From assembly GCF_001013905.1 (NCBI RefSeq), contig NZ_LN831790.1, positions 7,516,001 to 7,580,000 on the forward strand: a stretch of 64,000 bases of DNA. The letters are read 5' to 3'. The notes beneath the pieces are model-generated. The model had not been told where the DNA came from and made no database searches. It worked only from the letters and a program-made list of their open reading frames with translations. This document shows, one piece after another, positions 43,035-53,598 of the stretch. Numbering within the stretch: the stretch's first letter is position 1; each line of letters opens with the position of its first letter. The DNA is from Streptomyces leeuwenhoekii. Its GTDB lineage: Bacteria > Actinomycetota > Actinomycetes > Streptomycetales > Streptomycetaceae. A program made the translations under genes and the position numbers.

Positions 43035-43601
43035 ACCCGGCCGAAGGCGCCGGAGAGCGGCGGATCGGCCCAGGCACTGGAGGGACGGCGTCGCCTTCGC
43101 CGGCGGTCGGCGACGGCCGCGCGCTGGGCCGTGACCGGGGCCCGGTGGCGGCGGGGGCGAGGCCACCCGGCCGGGGCACGTCACCGACGACCGGGACGAA
43201 GGGGCCGGGCACGCGGGGGCCACCGGCACGGCGTACGGCACCCGCCGGCTCGCCGCCTTCACCCGCCCGCAGGGCCCGCTGCCCGGCCCTCCTCCCCAGG
43301 GCAGCGCACTGCCCCGCGCCCGGGGGGCGCGCCGCAACGCCGATGAGCTGCGGCGACGTTGATAGGGTCCCTGACGTGGGGGGACTGACCGGCCGCAGCC
43401 GGACGCGTCGTCCGGGTCACGACACCGGACAGGCCGCCGGGTCGCGCCACCGGACAGGTGGCCGGGCCGCGACATCGACAGGCCGCGTCGGCCCGTTGCG
43501 GCCGGGCCGGGGCTACCCGACCGGGTGACCGCCTCCCGCCCCGCGCTGTTGGAAGCCACCCCCACCACAGGGCAGCCCGCTCCGGACGCGAAGGACGCGC
43601 G
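43035..43601. other. Non-coding region with a 25-nt tandem repeat
   Basis: No convincing gene was seen in 567 bp. At 43414-43487 three imperfect 25-nt units occur (consensus GGGTCGCGACACCGGACAGG plus CCGCC), the third with a deletion. TTGATA near 43361 may be a -35 box for the following gene. Confidence 0.5.
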
Positions 43602-43940
43602 ATGACAGACCACACCTCCCCGACCGTCCGGCACACACCGGACCGGTCCCGCTACGAGATCGAGGTCGACGGCGGGACCGCCGGCTTCACCGCCTACCGC
43701 GACCGCGGTGAGCAGCAGCGGGTCTTCTACCACACCAAGATCTACGACGCGTTCTCCGGACAGGGGCTGGCGTCCCGGCTCGTGCGCGAGGCCCTGAACG
43801 ACGTACGGGAGACGGGCAGGCGGATCGTGCCCCTCTGCCCCTACGTCAAGGGCTTCCTGGACAAGCACCAGGAGTTCGCGGACATCGCCGACCCGGTGAC
43901 ACCCGACGTGGTCCGGTGGATCGAGGCGGAGCTCAAGTAA
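43602..43940 (+). CDS. YidJ/COG2388-type GNAT acetyltransferase
   Basis: This 112-aa minimal GNAT fold has YEIEVDGGTAGFTAYRDRG and RVFYHTKIYDAFSGQGLASRLVREAL; the QGLASRLV segment is the acetyl-CoA pyrophosphate loop. CPYVKGFLDKHQEF matches the conserved C-terminal CxYVxxxxxxHPE-like motif with a Cys. The family is widespread, small and of unknown substrate. Confidence 0.88.
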   Translation: MTDHTSPTVRHTPDRSRYEIEVDGGTAGFTAYRDRGEQQRVFYHTKIYDAFSGQGLASRLVREALNDVRETGRRIVPLCPYVKGFLDKHQEFADIADPVTPDVVRWIEAELK

Positions 43941-44645
43941 CCGGCTGACACCGTCGGCGAGTTGACCCGCCGAAGGCGCCCGCCCGGAGGTGTCCCCCGA
44001 GGCATGCCGCCGAACGGCGCCACGCCGACGGGAAGGAATGCCGGTCCGCCCCCACGGGGGACGGGCGCACCGGCCCCGACGCGCTCCTCCCGGGCCCGGC
44101 CGACGTCGACGTGCGGGGCCCGCCCGCCAGGAGGGCGGGCCGGGCTGCGCGTAGCACCGGAGGGCGTCGGTGATGCCGCTCGTCCGCCCCGGCGCCCGGC
44201 CGGGTGCCGAGCGGCTCCCCGCCGCCGACCGGCCGCTCGCTCCCCGGTGACGCCCCCGCCCGGCCGATCGCGGGGAGGCCGGTCCCCGGCGGCCCGGGCG
44301 ACCGGACCGAGTGCCCTCGCGGGGAACCCGCCGAACGGCCTACCGGGCGGCTGTCACCTTCCGGGCCGGTGCCGCCGGGCCGAGCCGGGGGCGGGCCACG
44401 GACAGGCCGTGCGGGGGGCCACGGCGGACCCGGCACTCGAACTGACGCCCACGCAGGCGCGGCGTGCGGTGCGCCCCCTCGGCACGGTGCGCCCGGGACG
44501 GCCGGCCGGGTCCGGCCCGCCGACACGGCGATCCGCGCGGGTTAAGCGGGTGAAGACTGGGCCGTCGTCCCCCTCACCGGGCATGCATGGTGGTCCCGGC
44601 CGTATCCGGCCGCATCCTCGGACCCGACACGCCTGGAGGCGAGTG
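43941..44645. other. Long GC-rich intergenic region
   Basis: 705 bp show no gene I can support; open frames here are low-complexity Gly/Arg/Pro text. A hairpin GGCCCGCCC / GGGCGGGCC (44117-44141, 7-nt loop) may terminate transcription from the GNAT gene. Confidence 0.45.
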
Positions 44646-46301
44646 ATGAACCAAAAAGCCGATCAAGCGAACCCCACGATCCATCAGGTACCGGTCCTCA
44701 TCGTCGGCGGCTCCCTGGTCGGCCTGTCCACTTCGTTGTTCCTGGGACGGCTGGGGGTGCGGCACACGCTGGTGGAGCGCCATGCGGGCACCTCCATCCA
44801 CCCCCGGGGCCGCGGCAACAACGTCCGCACCATGGAGCTGTTCCGGGTGGCCGGTGCCGAGCCCATGATCCGGCAGGCCGCTGCCACGCTGGCCGGCAAC
44901 CACGGCATCCTGCAGACCCCCAGCCTGGTCGGCGACGCGGGGGAGTGGCTGTTCAGGGAGATCGACCCCGGCGGCGGCCTCTCCCGCTTCAGCCCCAGCT
45001 CATGGTGTCTGTGCAGTCAGAACGACCTGGAACCGGTCCTGCTCGACGAGGCCGCACGGCTCGGCGGCGACCTGCGCTACGGCACCGAACTGATCTCCTT
45101 CGACCCCGACCCCACCGGCGTCACCGCGGTGGTCAAGAGCCGTGAGACGGGCGAGCACACCACCGTGCGCGCGGACTACCTCGTCGCCGCCGACGGCCCC
45201 CGCAGCCCCGTCCGTGAGCAGCTCGGCATCGGCCAGAGCGGCCCGGGCGAGCTGTTCCACAACATCAGCCTCACCTTCCGCTCCCGCCGTCTCGCCGATG
45301 TCGTGGGCGACCGCCGCTTCATCGTCTGCTACCTGACCGCCCCGGAGGGCGACGGCGCGCTGCTGCCCGTGGACAACCGCGAGAACTGGGTGTTCCACGC
45401 CCCCTGGCACCCCGAACGCGGCGAGACCCTGGAGGATTTCACCGAGGAGCGGTGCGTCGAGCACATCCGCCGCGCGGTCGGGGTCGCCGACCTGGACGTC
45501 CAGATCACCGGCAAGGCGCCCTGGCACGCGGCCCAGCGGGTCGCCCGCAGCTACCGGGAGGGACGCGTGTTCCTGGCCGGTGACTCGGCCCACGAGATGT
45601 CCCCCACCGGGGCCTTCGGCTCAAACACCGGTATCCAGGACGCCCACAACCTCGCGTGGAAGCTGGCCGCGGTGCTCGGCGGCTGGGCGGGTGACGGACT
45701 GCTGGACACCTACGACGCCGAGCGCCGCCCGGTCGCGGAGGCGACCAGTTCCCGGGCCGCCGCACGGTCGGTCGAGCACAGCCACCCCGGCTTCACCCCG
45801 CCGCCGGGAGCCGGCGGCGCTCCGCAGCGCGGCATCCTCAACGTGGCTCTCGGGTACCGCTATCCGCGGGGCGCCGTGATCGGCGCCGATCCGGCGATCC
45901 CGGTGGTCCCGGAGGGCCTCGACCTGACCGGCGCGCCCGGCAGCAGGGCGCCCCACATGTGGCTGCGGCACCAGGGGGAACGTGTCTCCACCCTCGACCT
46001 CTACGAGAAGTCGTTCGTCCTGCTCAGCGACGCCGACGCCGGGAGCGGATGGCACGAGGCCGCCCAGCGCGTCGCGGAAGAGATGTCCGTGCCGCTGACC
46101 TCGTACCGGGTGGGCGCCGGCCCCGACGCCGAGCTGGTGCCCGAGGACGGTGCGGAGTGGAGCGCCTGCCACGGCACGGAGCCCGGCGGCGCCGTGCTCG
46201 TCCGCCCCGACGGGTTCGTCGCCTGGCGGGCACCCGCCCCGGTCCGTGACGCCGCCCCGGAGCTGCGCCGGGTCCTGACCGAGGTGCTGGCCGTGGGCTG
46301 A
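44646..46301 (+). CDS. whiE-ORFVIII: FAD-dependent polyketide hydroxylase, WhiE ORFVIII-like
   Basis: This 551-aa class A flavin monooxygenase has VLIVGGSLVGLSTSLFLGRL (FAD Rossmann), the DG motif YLVAADGPRSPVREQL, and GRVFLAGDSAHEMSPTGAFG (FAD ribityl GD), with a thioredoxin-like C-terminal domain. It resembles TetX/RdmE-type aromatic polyketide hydroxylases and fits the spore-pigment hydroxylase. Unlike the divergent arrangement in S. coelicolor whiE, it lies upstream in the same direction as the core, separated by two sortase-related genes. It probably hydroxylates the aromatic pigment late in the pathway. Confidence 0.82.
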   Translation: MNQKADQANPTIHQVPVLIVGGSLVGLSTSLFLGRLGVRHTLVERHAGTSIHPRGRGNNVRTMELFRVAGAEPMIRQAAATLAGNHGILQTPSLVGDAGEWLFREIDPGGGLSRFSPSSWCLCSQNDLEPVLLDEAARLGGDLRYGTELISFDPDPTGVTAVVKSRETGEHTTVRADYLVAADGPRSPVREQLGIGQSGPGELFHNISLTFRSRRLADVVGDRRFIVCYLTAPEGDGALLPVDNRENWVFHAPWHPERGETLEDFTEERCVEHIRRAVGVADLDVQITGKAPWHAAQRVARSYREGRVFLAGDSAHEMSPTGAFGSNTGIQDAHNLAWKLAAVLGGWAGDGLLDTYDAERRPVAEATSSRAAARSVEHSHPGFTPPPGAGGAPQRGILNVALGYRYPRGAVIGADPAIPVVPEGLDLTGAPGSRAPHMWLRHQGERVSTLDLYEKSFVLLSDADAGSGWHEAAQRVAEEMSVPLTSYRVGAGPDAELVPEDGAEWSACHGTEPGGAVLVRPDGFVAWRAPAPVRDAAPELRRVLTEVLAVG

Positions 46302-46346
46302 CCTCCGAACGCGCCGGGGCGCGTCCCACCGGCCACCGGCCACCGA

Positions 46347-46389
46347 CGGCGAGGCGCCGATCCGCACAGCGCGGGTCGGCGCCTCGCCG
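46347..46389 (+). terminator. Terminator after the hydroxylase gene
   Basis: A perfect 14-bp stem (CGGCGAGGCGCCGA / TCGGCGCCTCGCCG) with a 15-nt loop lies 46 nt past the stop, so the hydroxylase is probably transcribed separately from the core. Confidence 0.75.
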
Positions 46390-46615
46390 TGCGCGGGCGC
46401 CCTCAGCGGGGAGCGGGCCTCACGGAGTTGACGAGCCGACGCCTGCGGGGGTCCCGCGCCCGCGGTCGCGTCATCCGGTGGGGGGACGGGTTCACCCGAG
46501 TGATCGCCAGGAGTAGCGGACAGGGGGCGTCTGACTGACCGTTGATCACGTCGAGGCCGAGTTAGGCCAGCTGACCAAGTGACAGCTGCTCGGCCGTCGG
46601 CGGAAGGAATGTCAG

Positions 46616-47251
46616 ATGCGCTCTGCTCGCATGCTGCTGGCCGCTGGAGCGGCTTCGGCCGCCCTCGCTCTCGGTGCTACCGGCGCCTACGCCTCCGGCT
46701 CCGACCACGAGGACACCTCCTACAGCCAGGAACACGACAAGGGACAGGACAAGGAGGGCGCCGAGTACGGCAAGGACAACGGCGACGAGAACAGCAAGGA
46801 GTACGGCAAGGACAACGGCGACGAGAACAGCAAGGAGTACGGCAAGGACAACGGCGACGAGAACGACAAGGAGTACGGCAAGGACAACGGCAAGGACGAC
46901 TCGTACGACTCCCCGCGCGGCGGCATGCGCACCGGTGGCGGAGCGCTGGCCGCGGTGAACGAGGGCGACTGGGGCTCCGGACGGGACTCCGGGCAGCACG
47001 ACTCGGGCTCCCACAAGGACAGCGACCGCTCCTCGGGCTACAAGGACAGCGAGCGCGACGGCGGCAAGGACAGCGAGCACGGCTCGGGCTCCTGGAGCGG
47101 TGGCCACGAGAAGCCCCGCGGTGGGATGCACACCGGTGGCGGCGCCCTGGCCGCACCGTCGGTGACCGCGGGCGGGATGGCTGCCCTGGCCGTCGCCGGA
47201 GCCGGTCTGTACGCGGTGCGCCGTAGGAAGACGGCCGAGAGCGCGGGCTGA
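46616..47251 (+). CDS. Repeat-rich surface protein, candidate class F sortase substrate
   Basis: This 211-aa protein has a Sec signal (MLLAAGAASAALALGATGAYA), three and a half 12-residue repeats EYGKDNGDENSK, and a second Gly/Ser/Asp/Lys-rich part. PRGGMRTGGGALAA and PRGGMHTGGGALAA occur once in mid-protein and once before the C-terminal helix MAALAVAGAGLYAV and tail RRRK. The layout (motif, hydrophobic helix, basic tail) is that of a sortase substrate, but LPxTG is absent and GGMxTGG may take its place. The class F sortase gene follows 121 nt downstream. Confidence 0.7.
   Translation: MRSARMLLAAGAASAALALGATGAYASGSDHEDTSYSQEHDKGQDKEGAEYGKDNGDENSKEYGKDNGDENSKEYGKDNGDENDKEYGKDNGKDDSYDSPRGGMRTGGGALAAVNEGDWGSGRDSGQHDSGSHKDSDRSSGYKDSERDGGKDSEHGSGSWSGGHEKPRGGMHTGGGALAAPSVTAGGMAALAVAGAGLYAVRRRKTAESAG
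46763..46894 (+). repeat. 36-nt coding minisatellite
   Basis: Units at 46763-46798 and 46799-46834 are identical, the third (46835-46870) differs at the SK codons, and a partial fourth follows. They encode the hydrophilic 12-residue repeat of the surface protein. Confidence 0.9.
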
Positions 47252-47371
47252 CCGATGCCGGATGCGATAGCCGCTGCGGCCGCCACGCGCGCGTGCCGCG
47301 TGGCGGCCCCGGCCGGCACCCCCGGCGCTCCGCTCGCCTTGTCCGCCGTGCACCAGTGAGGTGGTTCCCCG

Positions 47372-48049
47372 ATGGCAGCCGATCCGTCTTCGCCCGCCGG
47401 CCTCGAAGCAGCTCCGACCGAGGAGAAGTACCCGGCCGGCATGCTGGTGGCGGGGGCCGTGGCCTTCCTGGTCCTCGTCATGAGCCTGGTCGGCGGCAGC
47501 GGCACCCCGACCTACGCGCCCCGTCCGCCGCAGGCCGCGCCGACCGGCATGGCCGCCCCGTCGGCCGAGAAGCCGGGCCGGTCGCCGCGGAAGGCTCTGC
47601 CGCGGTCGAAGCCGGTGCGGCTGCTCATCCCGAAGATCTCGGTGGACGCCCCCTTCACGGATCTGGCCATCGGACCATCGGGACAGCTCGAGGCCCCGCC
47701 CGCAGGCGACGTCAACCTCGTCGGCTGGCACGCCCGGGGACCCTCGCCGGGGGAGCTCGGCACCTCGATCATCGCCGGGCACCTGGACACCAAGACGTCC
47801 CCCGCCGTGTTCGCGGGCCTCGGCGAACTGACCAGGGGCGACGTCTTCCACGTCGTACGAGCCGACGGCCGCAAGGCGTCCTTCGTGGTCGACGACATGG
47901 AGACGTTCGAGAAGGACGACTTCCCCGACGAGCGGGTGTACGGGGACACCGGCCGGGCCGAGGTCCGGCTGATCACCTGCGCGGGTGACTACGACTCCGC
48001 GGCGAAGGACTACACGGACAACCTCGTGGTCTTCGCCCACCTCACCTGA
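47372..48049 (+). CDS. Class F sortase
   Basis: This 225-aa protein has one N-terminal membrane helix (MLVAGAVAFLVLVMSLVGG), a Pro-rich linker and a sortase domain. The catalytic His is in SIIAGHLDT and the Cys in RLITCAGDYD. The end YTDNLVVFAHL matches the class F YxDNVVVxA pattern; the catalytic Arg is not obvious in the usual place. GAGGTGG before ATG 47372 is a good SD. It probably anchors the preceding repeat protein to the wall. Confidence 0.85.
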   Translation: MAADPSSPAGLEAAPTEEKYPAGMLVAGAVAFLVLVMSLVGGSGTPTYAPRPPQAAPTGMAAPSAEKPGRSPRKALPRSKPVRLLIPKISVDAPFTDLAIGPSGQLEAPPAGDVNLVGWHARGPSPGELGTSIIAGHLDTKTSPAVFAGLGELTRGDVFHVVRADGRKASFVVDDMETFEKDDFPDERVYGDTGRAEVRLITCAGDYDSAAKDYTDNLVVFAHLT

Positions 48050-48203
48050 GGCCGTCCCGCCCTCCGGGTCCGGTGGGGCCGGCCGGTCACCCGCCTAGTT
48101 CACGCAAGTCGCGCTCCTCGGGTGACGGCCACAGGATCGAGGAACGCCGATAACGCTCACCGGACCCGATGTCCACCCCGTGCCTCAAGGAGATGTGCGC
48201 AGG
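48050..48203 (+). promoter_or_regulatory. Upstream region of the spore-pigment core
   Basis: This 154-bp gap precedes the seven-gene core operon and should hold its developmental promoter. I did not recognise a confident -35/-10 pair. Confidence 0.3.
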
Positions 48204-49361
48204 ATGACCACCACGCCCGAACGTGTTTCCGGACCGCTGACCCGACAGGTGTCGCAGCGTGTCTCCCAGTCCGTGTTCGACGGCTCCAGGCTCCGTGTCG
48301 TCCTGCTGGTGGACGTCCACGACGGTGCCCAGCAGCAGTTCCTGGAGGCGTACGAGCAACTGTGCAACCAGGTCGCCTCCGTCCCCGGACACGTCAGCGA
48401 CCAGTTGTGCCAGTCGATCGAGAACCCCTCCCAATGGCTCATCACCAGTGAGTGGGAGAGTGCCCCGCCGTTCCTGACCTGGGTCAACAGCGAGGAGCAC
48501 GTGCAGATGGTGGAACCGCTGCACAGTTGCGTCCGGGACACCAGGTCCCTTCGCTTCCACATCGTCCGCGAGACGGGCGGCCCGGCGGCGGGCGCCGATC
48601 CCGCGGAGCGCCGGCTCCAGGCGTCGCCGAGGATCGGTGACGGCGTCATCCGCCACGCGCTCACCTTCACCGTCAAGCCGGGCCATGAGAAGGCCGTCGC
48701 CGAGATCCTCGCCGGATACGCCTCCCCCGAGTCCCGGGTCGACGCCACCACCCGGCTGTGCCGCACCTCCCTGTTCATGCACGGCAACCGCGTCGTGCGC
48801 GCCATCGAGGTACGGGGCGACCTGCTCGCCGCGCTGCGCCACGTCGCCCGGCAGCCCGAGGTACGGGCCGTCGAAGAGGCCATCAACCCTCACCTGGAGC
48901 AGGACCGGGACCTGGACGACCCCGAGTCCGCCCGCGCCTTCTTCACCCGGGCGGCGCTGCCCGCCGTCCACCACGTGGACGCCGGCCGGGAGGCCGCGGA
49001 CGCCGTGCGGCACGCGCTGTACTACCCGGCCCGCGAGGGCTGCGGCATGCGTCTGGCCGAGCTGCTCGCCCGGCAGGACGAGGCGGCGGCCGGCGACCCG
49101 AAGGGCCCGGTCCTGCGCAGCACCATCTTCCAGCGCGACGACATCGTGATGCGGCTCGTCGACGTGCGCGACGGGCGCGGAGCCGACCCCGGCACCGTGC
49201 TCGGCCTCGGCGACCGCGACCACGCGCAGGAGCTGACGGCACTCCTGGACGCCGAGGTACTGGGCGCGGACGGCGCCGCGCTGCGGGACGGCGACCCCGA
49301 CCGCCTGTTCACGCTCGCCCGTATGGACCTCGTCACCGACCGCCGCGCGCCCGAAGCCTGA
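48204..49361 (+). CDS. whiE-ORFI: SchA/CurD-domain spore-pigment protein, WhiE ORFI-like
   Basis: This 385-aa protein has two related ferredoxin-like halves of the SchA/CurD type: residues ~25-120 ([20 protein letters not shown] to [17 protein letters not shown]) and ~150-260 ([20 protein letters not shown]). It is the first gene of the core operon, as whiE-ORFI, schA and curD are in other spore-pigment clusters. Its biochemical role is unsettled. ATG 48204 lies about 10 nt after AAGGAG; a GTG at 48195 is too close to that SD. Confidence 0.85.
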   Translation: MTTTPERVSGPLTRQVSQRVSQSVFDGSRLRVVLLVDVHDGAQQQFLEAYEQLCNQVASVPGHVSDQLCQSIENPSQWLITSEWESAPPFLTWVNSEEHVQMVEPLHSCVRDTRSLRFHIVRETGGPAAGADPAERRLQASPRIGDGVIRHALTFTVKPGHEKAVAEILAGYASPESRVDATTRLCRTSLFMHGNRVVRAIEVRGDLLAALRHVARQPEVRAVEEAINPHLEQDRDLDDPESARAFFTRAALPAVHHVDAGREAADAVRHALYYPAREGCGMRLAELLARQDEAAAGDPKGPVLRSTIFQRDDIVMRLVDVRDGRGADPGTVLGLGDRDHAQELTALLDAEVLGADGAALRDGDPDRLFTLARMDLVTDRRAPEA

Positions 49362-49428
49362 TGCGTCGGCGCACGTGCCGCCCCAGCCACGCCGCCGCGT
49401 CCCAGCGGCACCAGATCGGAGGAAAGCC

Positions 49429-49890
49429 GTGATCAAAGCCAGTCCCAGAATCGTGCATCTCAGCGAGGTCGAGCCCAACACCCGGCGCGGTGGCGATCTG
49501 CGTGCCATGCTCACCCCGGCCACGGTCGGCTCCACCAGTGGCTTCATGGGTGTGGCCATCGTGCAGCCCGGCGACCGCATCGCCGAGCACTACCACCCGT
49601 ACTCCGAGGAGTTCGTCTACGTCGTGTGCGGGCAGCTCGAGGTGGACCTCGACGGCGAGCCCCACCCGCTCCAGCCCGAGCAGGGGCTGATGATCCCGGC
49701 GCACATGCGGCACCGCTTCCGCAACGTCGGCAAGGTGGAGGCCCGGATCGTCTTCCACCTCGGCCCGCTCGCCCCCAGCCCGCCGCTCGGCCACGTCGAC
49801 ACCGAGGAGACCGACGCCGTCCCGGCCGGCGCGGCCCCGCTCCACGTCGGTGAGGCGCCGACGGCCGAACGACGGCAGGTCCGGTCATGA
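49429..49890 (+). CDS. whiE-ORFII: Cupin protein, WhiE ORFII-like
   Basis: This 153-aa single cupin has [20 protein letters not shown] (His and Glu metal ligands) and [12 protein letters not shown] (motif 2 His). It is conserved as the second spore-pigment gene, and may be an oxygenase or cyclisation helper. GGAGGAAAG precedes GTG 49429, and the stop overlaps the ketosynthase ATG (ATGA). Confidence 0.87.
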   Translation: MIKASPRIVHLSEVEPNTRRGGDLRAMLTPATVGSTSGFMGVAIVQPGDRIAEHYHPYSEEFVYVVCGQLEVDLDGEPHPLQPEQGLMIPAHMRHRFRNVGKVEARIVFHLGPLAPSPPLGHVDTEETDAVPAGAAPLHVGEAPTAERRQVRS

Positions 49891-51155
49891 CCAGGCGCGT
49901 GGCCGTCACCGGTATAGGCATTGTCGCGCCGGGCGGCATCGGCGTACCGGCCTTCTGGGACCTGCTGTCCCACGGGCGCACCGCGACGCGGGGCATCACC
50001 TTCTTCGACCCGTCCGGCCTGCGCTCGCGGATCGCCGCCGAATGCGACTTCGACCCGGGGGCCCACGGCCTGGACGCCGAAGAGATCGAACGGTGCGACC
50101 GGTACATCCAGTTCGCCCTGGTCGCCGGGGACGAAGCGGTACGGGACTCCGGCCTCGACCTCGCCCGGGAGAACCCCTGGCGGGTCGGGGTCTCCCTGGG
50201 CACCGCGGTAGGCGGCACCACCCGGCTGGAGCACGACTACGTGCTGGTCAGCCACGGAGGCCGGCGCTGGGACGTGGACCACGGGGAGGCGGAGCCGCAC
50301 CTGCACCGCGCATTCTCGCCGAGCACGCTCGCCTCGACGGTGGCGGAGCGGTTCGGGGCGCGCGGGCCGGTGCAGACCGTCTCCACCGGGTGCACCTCCG
50401 GACTCGACTCGATCGGCTACGCGTTCCACACGATCGAGGAGAACCGGGCCGACGTGTGCATCGTCGGCGCCTCGGACTCGCCGATCTCGCCGATCACCAT
50501 GGCCTGCTTCGACGCGATCAAGGCCACGTCCTCCAACAACGACGACCCCGCCCACGCCTCGCGTCCCTTCGACGCCGACCGTGACGGGTTCGTGATGGGG
50601 GAGGGCGGTGCCGTACTCGTCCTGGAGGAGCTGGAGCACGCGCGGGCCCGCGGGGCGCGCGTGTACTGCGAGATCGGCGGCTACGCCACCTTCGGCAACG
50701 CCTACCACATGACCGGTCTGACCAAGGAGGGGCTGGAGATGGCCCGGGCCATCGAGTCCGCGCTCGACCACGCCCGGCTCGACGGCACGGCGATCGACTA
50801 CGTCAACGCGCACGGCTCGGGCACCCAGCAGAACGACCGCCACGAGACGGCCGCGGTCAAACGGGCCCTGGGCCGGCACGCCTACGACACACCCATGAGC
50901 TCCATCAAGTCCATGGTGGGCCACTCGCTCGGCGCGATCGGATCGATCGAGGTCGTCGCCTGTGTGCTGGCCCTCGCCCACCAGGTGGTACCGCCCACCG
51001 CGAACTACGAGACCCCTGACCCGGAGTGCGACCTGGACTACGTCCCGCGCGTCGCCCGCGAGCGAAGACTGAACAGCGTGCTCTCCGTGGGCAGCGGGTT
51101 CGGCGGCTTCCAGTCCGCGGTGGTCCTGACCCGGCCTAGGGAGAAGACACCATGA
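49887..51155 (+). CDS. whiE-ORFIII: Type II PKS ketosynthase alpha
   Basis: This 422-aa KS-alpha has the nucleophile Cys in [13 protein letters not shown], catalytic His residues in [12 protein letters not shown] and [12 protein letters not shown], and Lys in MSSIKSM. It condenses malonyl units on the ACP to build the aromatic chain with its KS-beta partner. It overlaps both flanking genes by 4 nt. Confidence 0.96.
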   Translation: MTRRVAVTGIGIVAPGGIGVPAFWDLLSHGRTATRGITFFDPSGLRSRIAAECDFDPGAHGLDAEEIERCDRYIQFALVAGDEAVRDSGLDLARENPWRVGVSLGTAVGGTTRLEHDYVLVSHGGRRWDVDHGEAEPHLHRAFSPSTLASTVAERFGARGPVQTVSTGCTSGLDSIGYAFHTIEENRADVCIVGASDSPISPITMACFDAIKATSSNNDDPAHASRPFDADRDGFVMGEGGAVLVLEELEHARARGARVYCEIGGYATFGNAYHMTGLTKEGLEMARAIESALDHARLDGTAIDYVNAHGSGTQQNDRHETAAVKRALGRHAYDTPMSSIKSMVGHSLGAIGSIEVVACVLALAHQVVPPTANYETPDPECDLDYVPRVARERRLNSVLSVGSGFGGFQSAVVLTRPREKTP

Positions 51156-52405
51156 GCGAACCGCATCCACGGCGCGCGGCCATCACCGGAATCGGCGTGG
51201 TCGCGCCCAACGGAACCACCACCGAGACCTTCTGGAAGTCCACCAAGGAGGGGCTCAGCGTCCTGGACCGGGTCACCCGGGAGGGGTGCGAGCACCTGCC
51301 GCTGCGGGTCGCCGGCCAGATCCGGGAGTTCGACCCGTCGGCGGCGGTCGAGGAGCGTTTCCTCGTCCAGACCGACCGGTTCACGCACTTCGCGATGACC
51401 GCCGCCGACCTCGCGCTCGACGACGCCCGCCTGCCCCGGAGCGACACCGAGGGCGCGCCGTTCTCCGTCGGTGTCGTCACCGCGGCGGGCTCGGGCGGCG
51501 GCGAGTTCGGGCAGCGGGAGCTGCAGCAGCTCTGGGGGAAGGGCAGCCGCTTCGTCGGCCCCTACCAGTCGATCGCCTGGTTCTACGCCGCCAGCACCGG
51601 CCAGATCTCCATCCGCCGGGGCTTCAAGGGCCCCTGCGGTGTGGTCGCCGCCGACGAGGCCGGCGGCCTGGACGCCCTCGCGCACGCCGCGCGGGCGGTC
51701 CGGCGCGGCACCGAGGTGATCGTGACCGGGTCGACCGAGGCCCCGCTGGCCCCCTACTCGGTGGTCTGCCAGCTCGGCTACGGGGAACTGAGCACAGCCG
51801 ACGACCCGGCGCGTGCCTACCGCCCCTTCACCTCGGCGGCCTGCGGGTTCGTGCCCGCCGAGGGCGGCGCCATGCTCGTCGTGGAAGACGAGGACTCGGC
51901 GCTGGACCGGGGCGCGCAGGTGCGGGCCGTTCTCGCCGGACACGCGGCGACCTTCACCGGGGCCTCCCGCTGGGAGGAGTCCAGGCACGGGCTCGCGCAG
52001 GCCGTCCGGGGCGCCCTGGACGAGGCCGGCCTGGCCCCCGAGGAGATCGACGTGGTCTTCGCGGACGCGCTCGGCGTGCCCGAGGCGGACCGTGCCGAGG
52101 CACTGGCCATCGCGGACGCCCTCGGCGCGCACGGCCGGCGGGTACCCGTCACCGCCCCCAAGACCGGCATCGGCCGGGGCTACTGCGCCGCGCCGGTGCT
52201 GGACGCCGCGGCGGCGGTGCTCGCGATGGAACAGGGAGTCGTCCCGCCCACCCCCAACGTGTTCGACATCTGCCACGACCTCGACCTGGTGACCGGCCCG
52301 GCCCGTGCCGCCGAGCTGCGCACGGCGCTGGTCCTCAGCCGAGGGCTGATGGGGTCGAACTCGGCGCTGGTGCTGCGACGCGGCACCGCCGGCGCCGTGC
52401 AGTGA
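51152..52405 (+). CDS. whiE-ORFIV: Type II PKS chain-length factor (KS-beta)
   Basis: This 417-aa KS homologue lacks the active Cys. In [19 protein letters not shown] a Glu aligns where most chain-length factors have Gln (AEQAGG). The equivalents of the KS-alpha His motifs are also degenerate. It forms the heterodimer that sets chain length. ATGA overlap with KS-alpha supports 1:1 expression. Confidence 0.95.
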   Translation: MSEPHPRRAAITGIGVVAPNGTTTETFWKSTKEGLSVLDRVTREGCEHLPLRVAGQIREFDPSAAVEERFLVQTDRFTHFAMTAADLALDDARLPRSDTEGAPFSVGVVTAAGSGGGEFGQRELQQLWGKGSRFVGPYQSIAWFYAASTGQISIRRGFKGPCGVVAADEAGGLDALAHAARAVRRGTEVIVTGSTEAPLAPYSVVCQLGYGELSTADDPARAYRPFTSAACGFVPAEGGAMLVVEDEDSALDRGAQVRAVLAGHAATFTGASRWEESRHGLAQAVRGALDEAGLAPEEIDVVFADALGVPEADRAEALAIADALGAHGRRVPVTAPKTGIGRGYCAAPVLDAAAAVLAMEQGVVPPTPNVFDICHDLDLVTGPARAAELRTALVLSRGLMGSNSALVLRRGTAGAVQ

Positions 52406-52432
52406 GACGGCACAGAGCAAAGGAGAAAGCAC

Positions 52433-53171
<739 letters not shown>

Positions 53172-53190
53172 GCGGGACGGAGCAACCACC

Positions 53191-53523
53191 ATGCACCACA
53201 CGTTGATCGTCGCCCGGATGGCCCCGGGTTCGGCCCAGGACATCGCCAAGGTGTTCGCGGAGTCGGACCGGGGAGAACTCCCGCACCTCATCGGTGTCTC
53301 CGGGCGCAGTCTGTTCCAGTTCGGTGACGTGTACCTGCACCTCATCGAGTCCGAGCAGGACCCGGGACCCGCCATCGCCAAGATGGCCGGGCACCCGGAG
53401 TTCAAGGACGTCAGCGAGCGTCTGTCGGCCTACGTCACCGCCTACGACCCGGCCACCTGGCGCTCGCCGAAGGACGCGATGGCGAACTGCTTCTACCGCT
53501 GGGACCGGGACGCCATCACCTGA
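53191..53523 (+). CDS. whiE-ORFVII: TcmI-family polyketide cyclase, WhiE ORFVII-like
   Basis: This 110-aa ferredoxin-like cyclase has RMAPGSAQDIAKVFAESDRG, GVSGRSLFQFGDVYLHLIE and the conserved end RSPKDAMANCFYRWD. It closes later rings. It is the last gene of the core operon before a bidirectional terminator. Confidence 0.93.
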   Translation: MHHTLIVARMAPGSAQDIAKVFAESDRGELPHLIGVSGRSLFQFGDVYLHLIESEQDPGPAIAKMAGHPEFKDVSERLSAYVTAYDPATWRSPKDAMANCFYRWDRDAIT

Positions 53524-53540
53524 ACCGCCCCCTCCCCCCA

Positions 53541-53583
53541 GCCGATCGCCGGGCACGCGCCACGCGCGTGCCCGGCGATCGGC
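53541..53583. terminator. Bidirectional terminator at the end of the pigment core
   Basis: Perfect 19-bp arms (53541-53559 and 53565-53583) with a 5-nt loop CCACG lie between the converging cyclase (+) and O-methyltransferase (-) genes. Confidence 0.85.
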
Positions 53584-53598
53584 GTCCGCCGCCGTCTC

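Noticed and set aside
43933-44526. Long minus-strand open frame between GNAT and hydroxylase genes
   Set aside because: The translation is Gly/Arg/Pro-rich low complexity with no start signal or motif, as expected by chance in GC-rich DNA.
46763-46894. Regular 36-nt repeats resembling a CRISPR array
   Set aside because: The units are contiguous without spacers and lie in frame inside a gene encoding a 12-residue peptide repeat.
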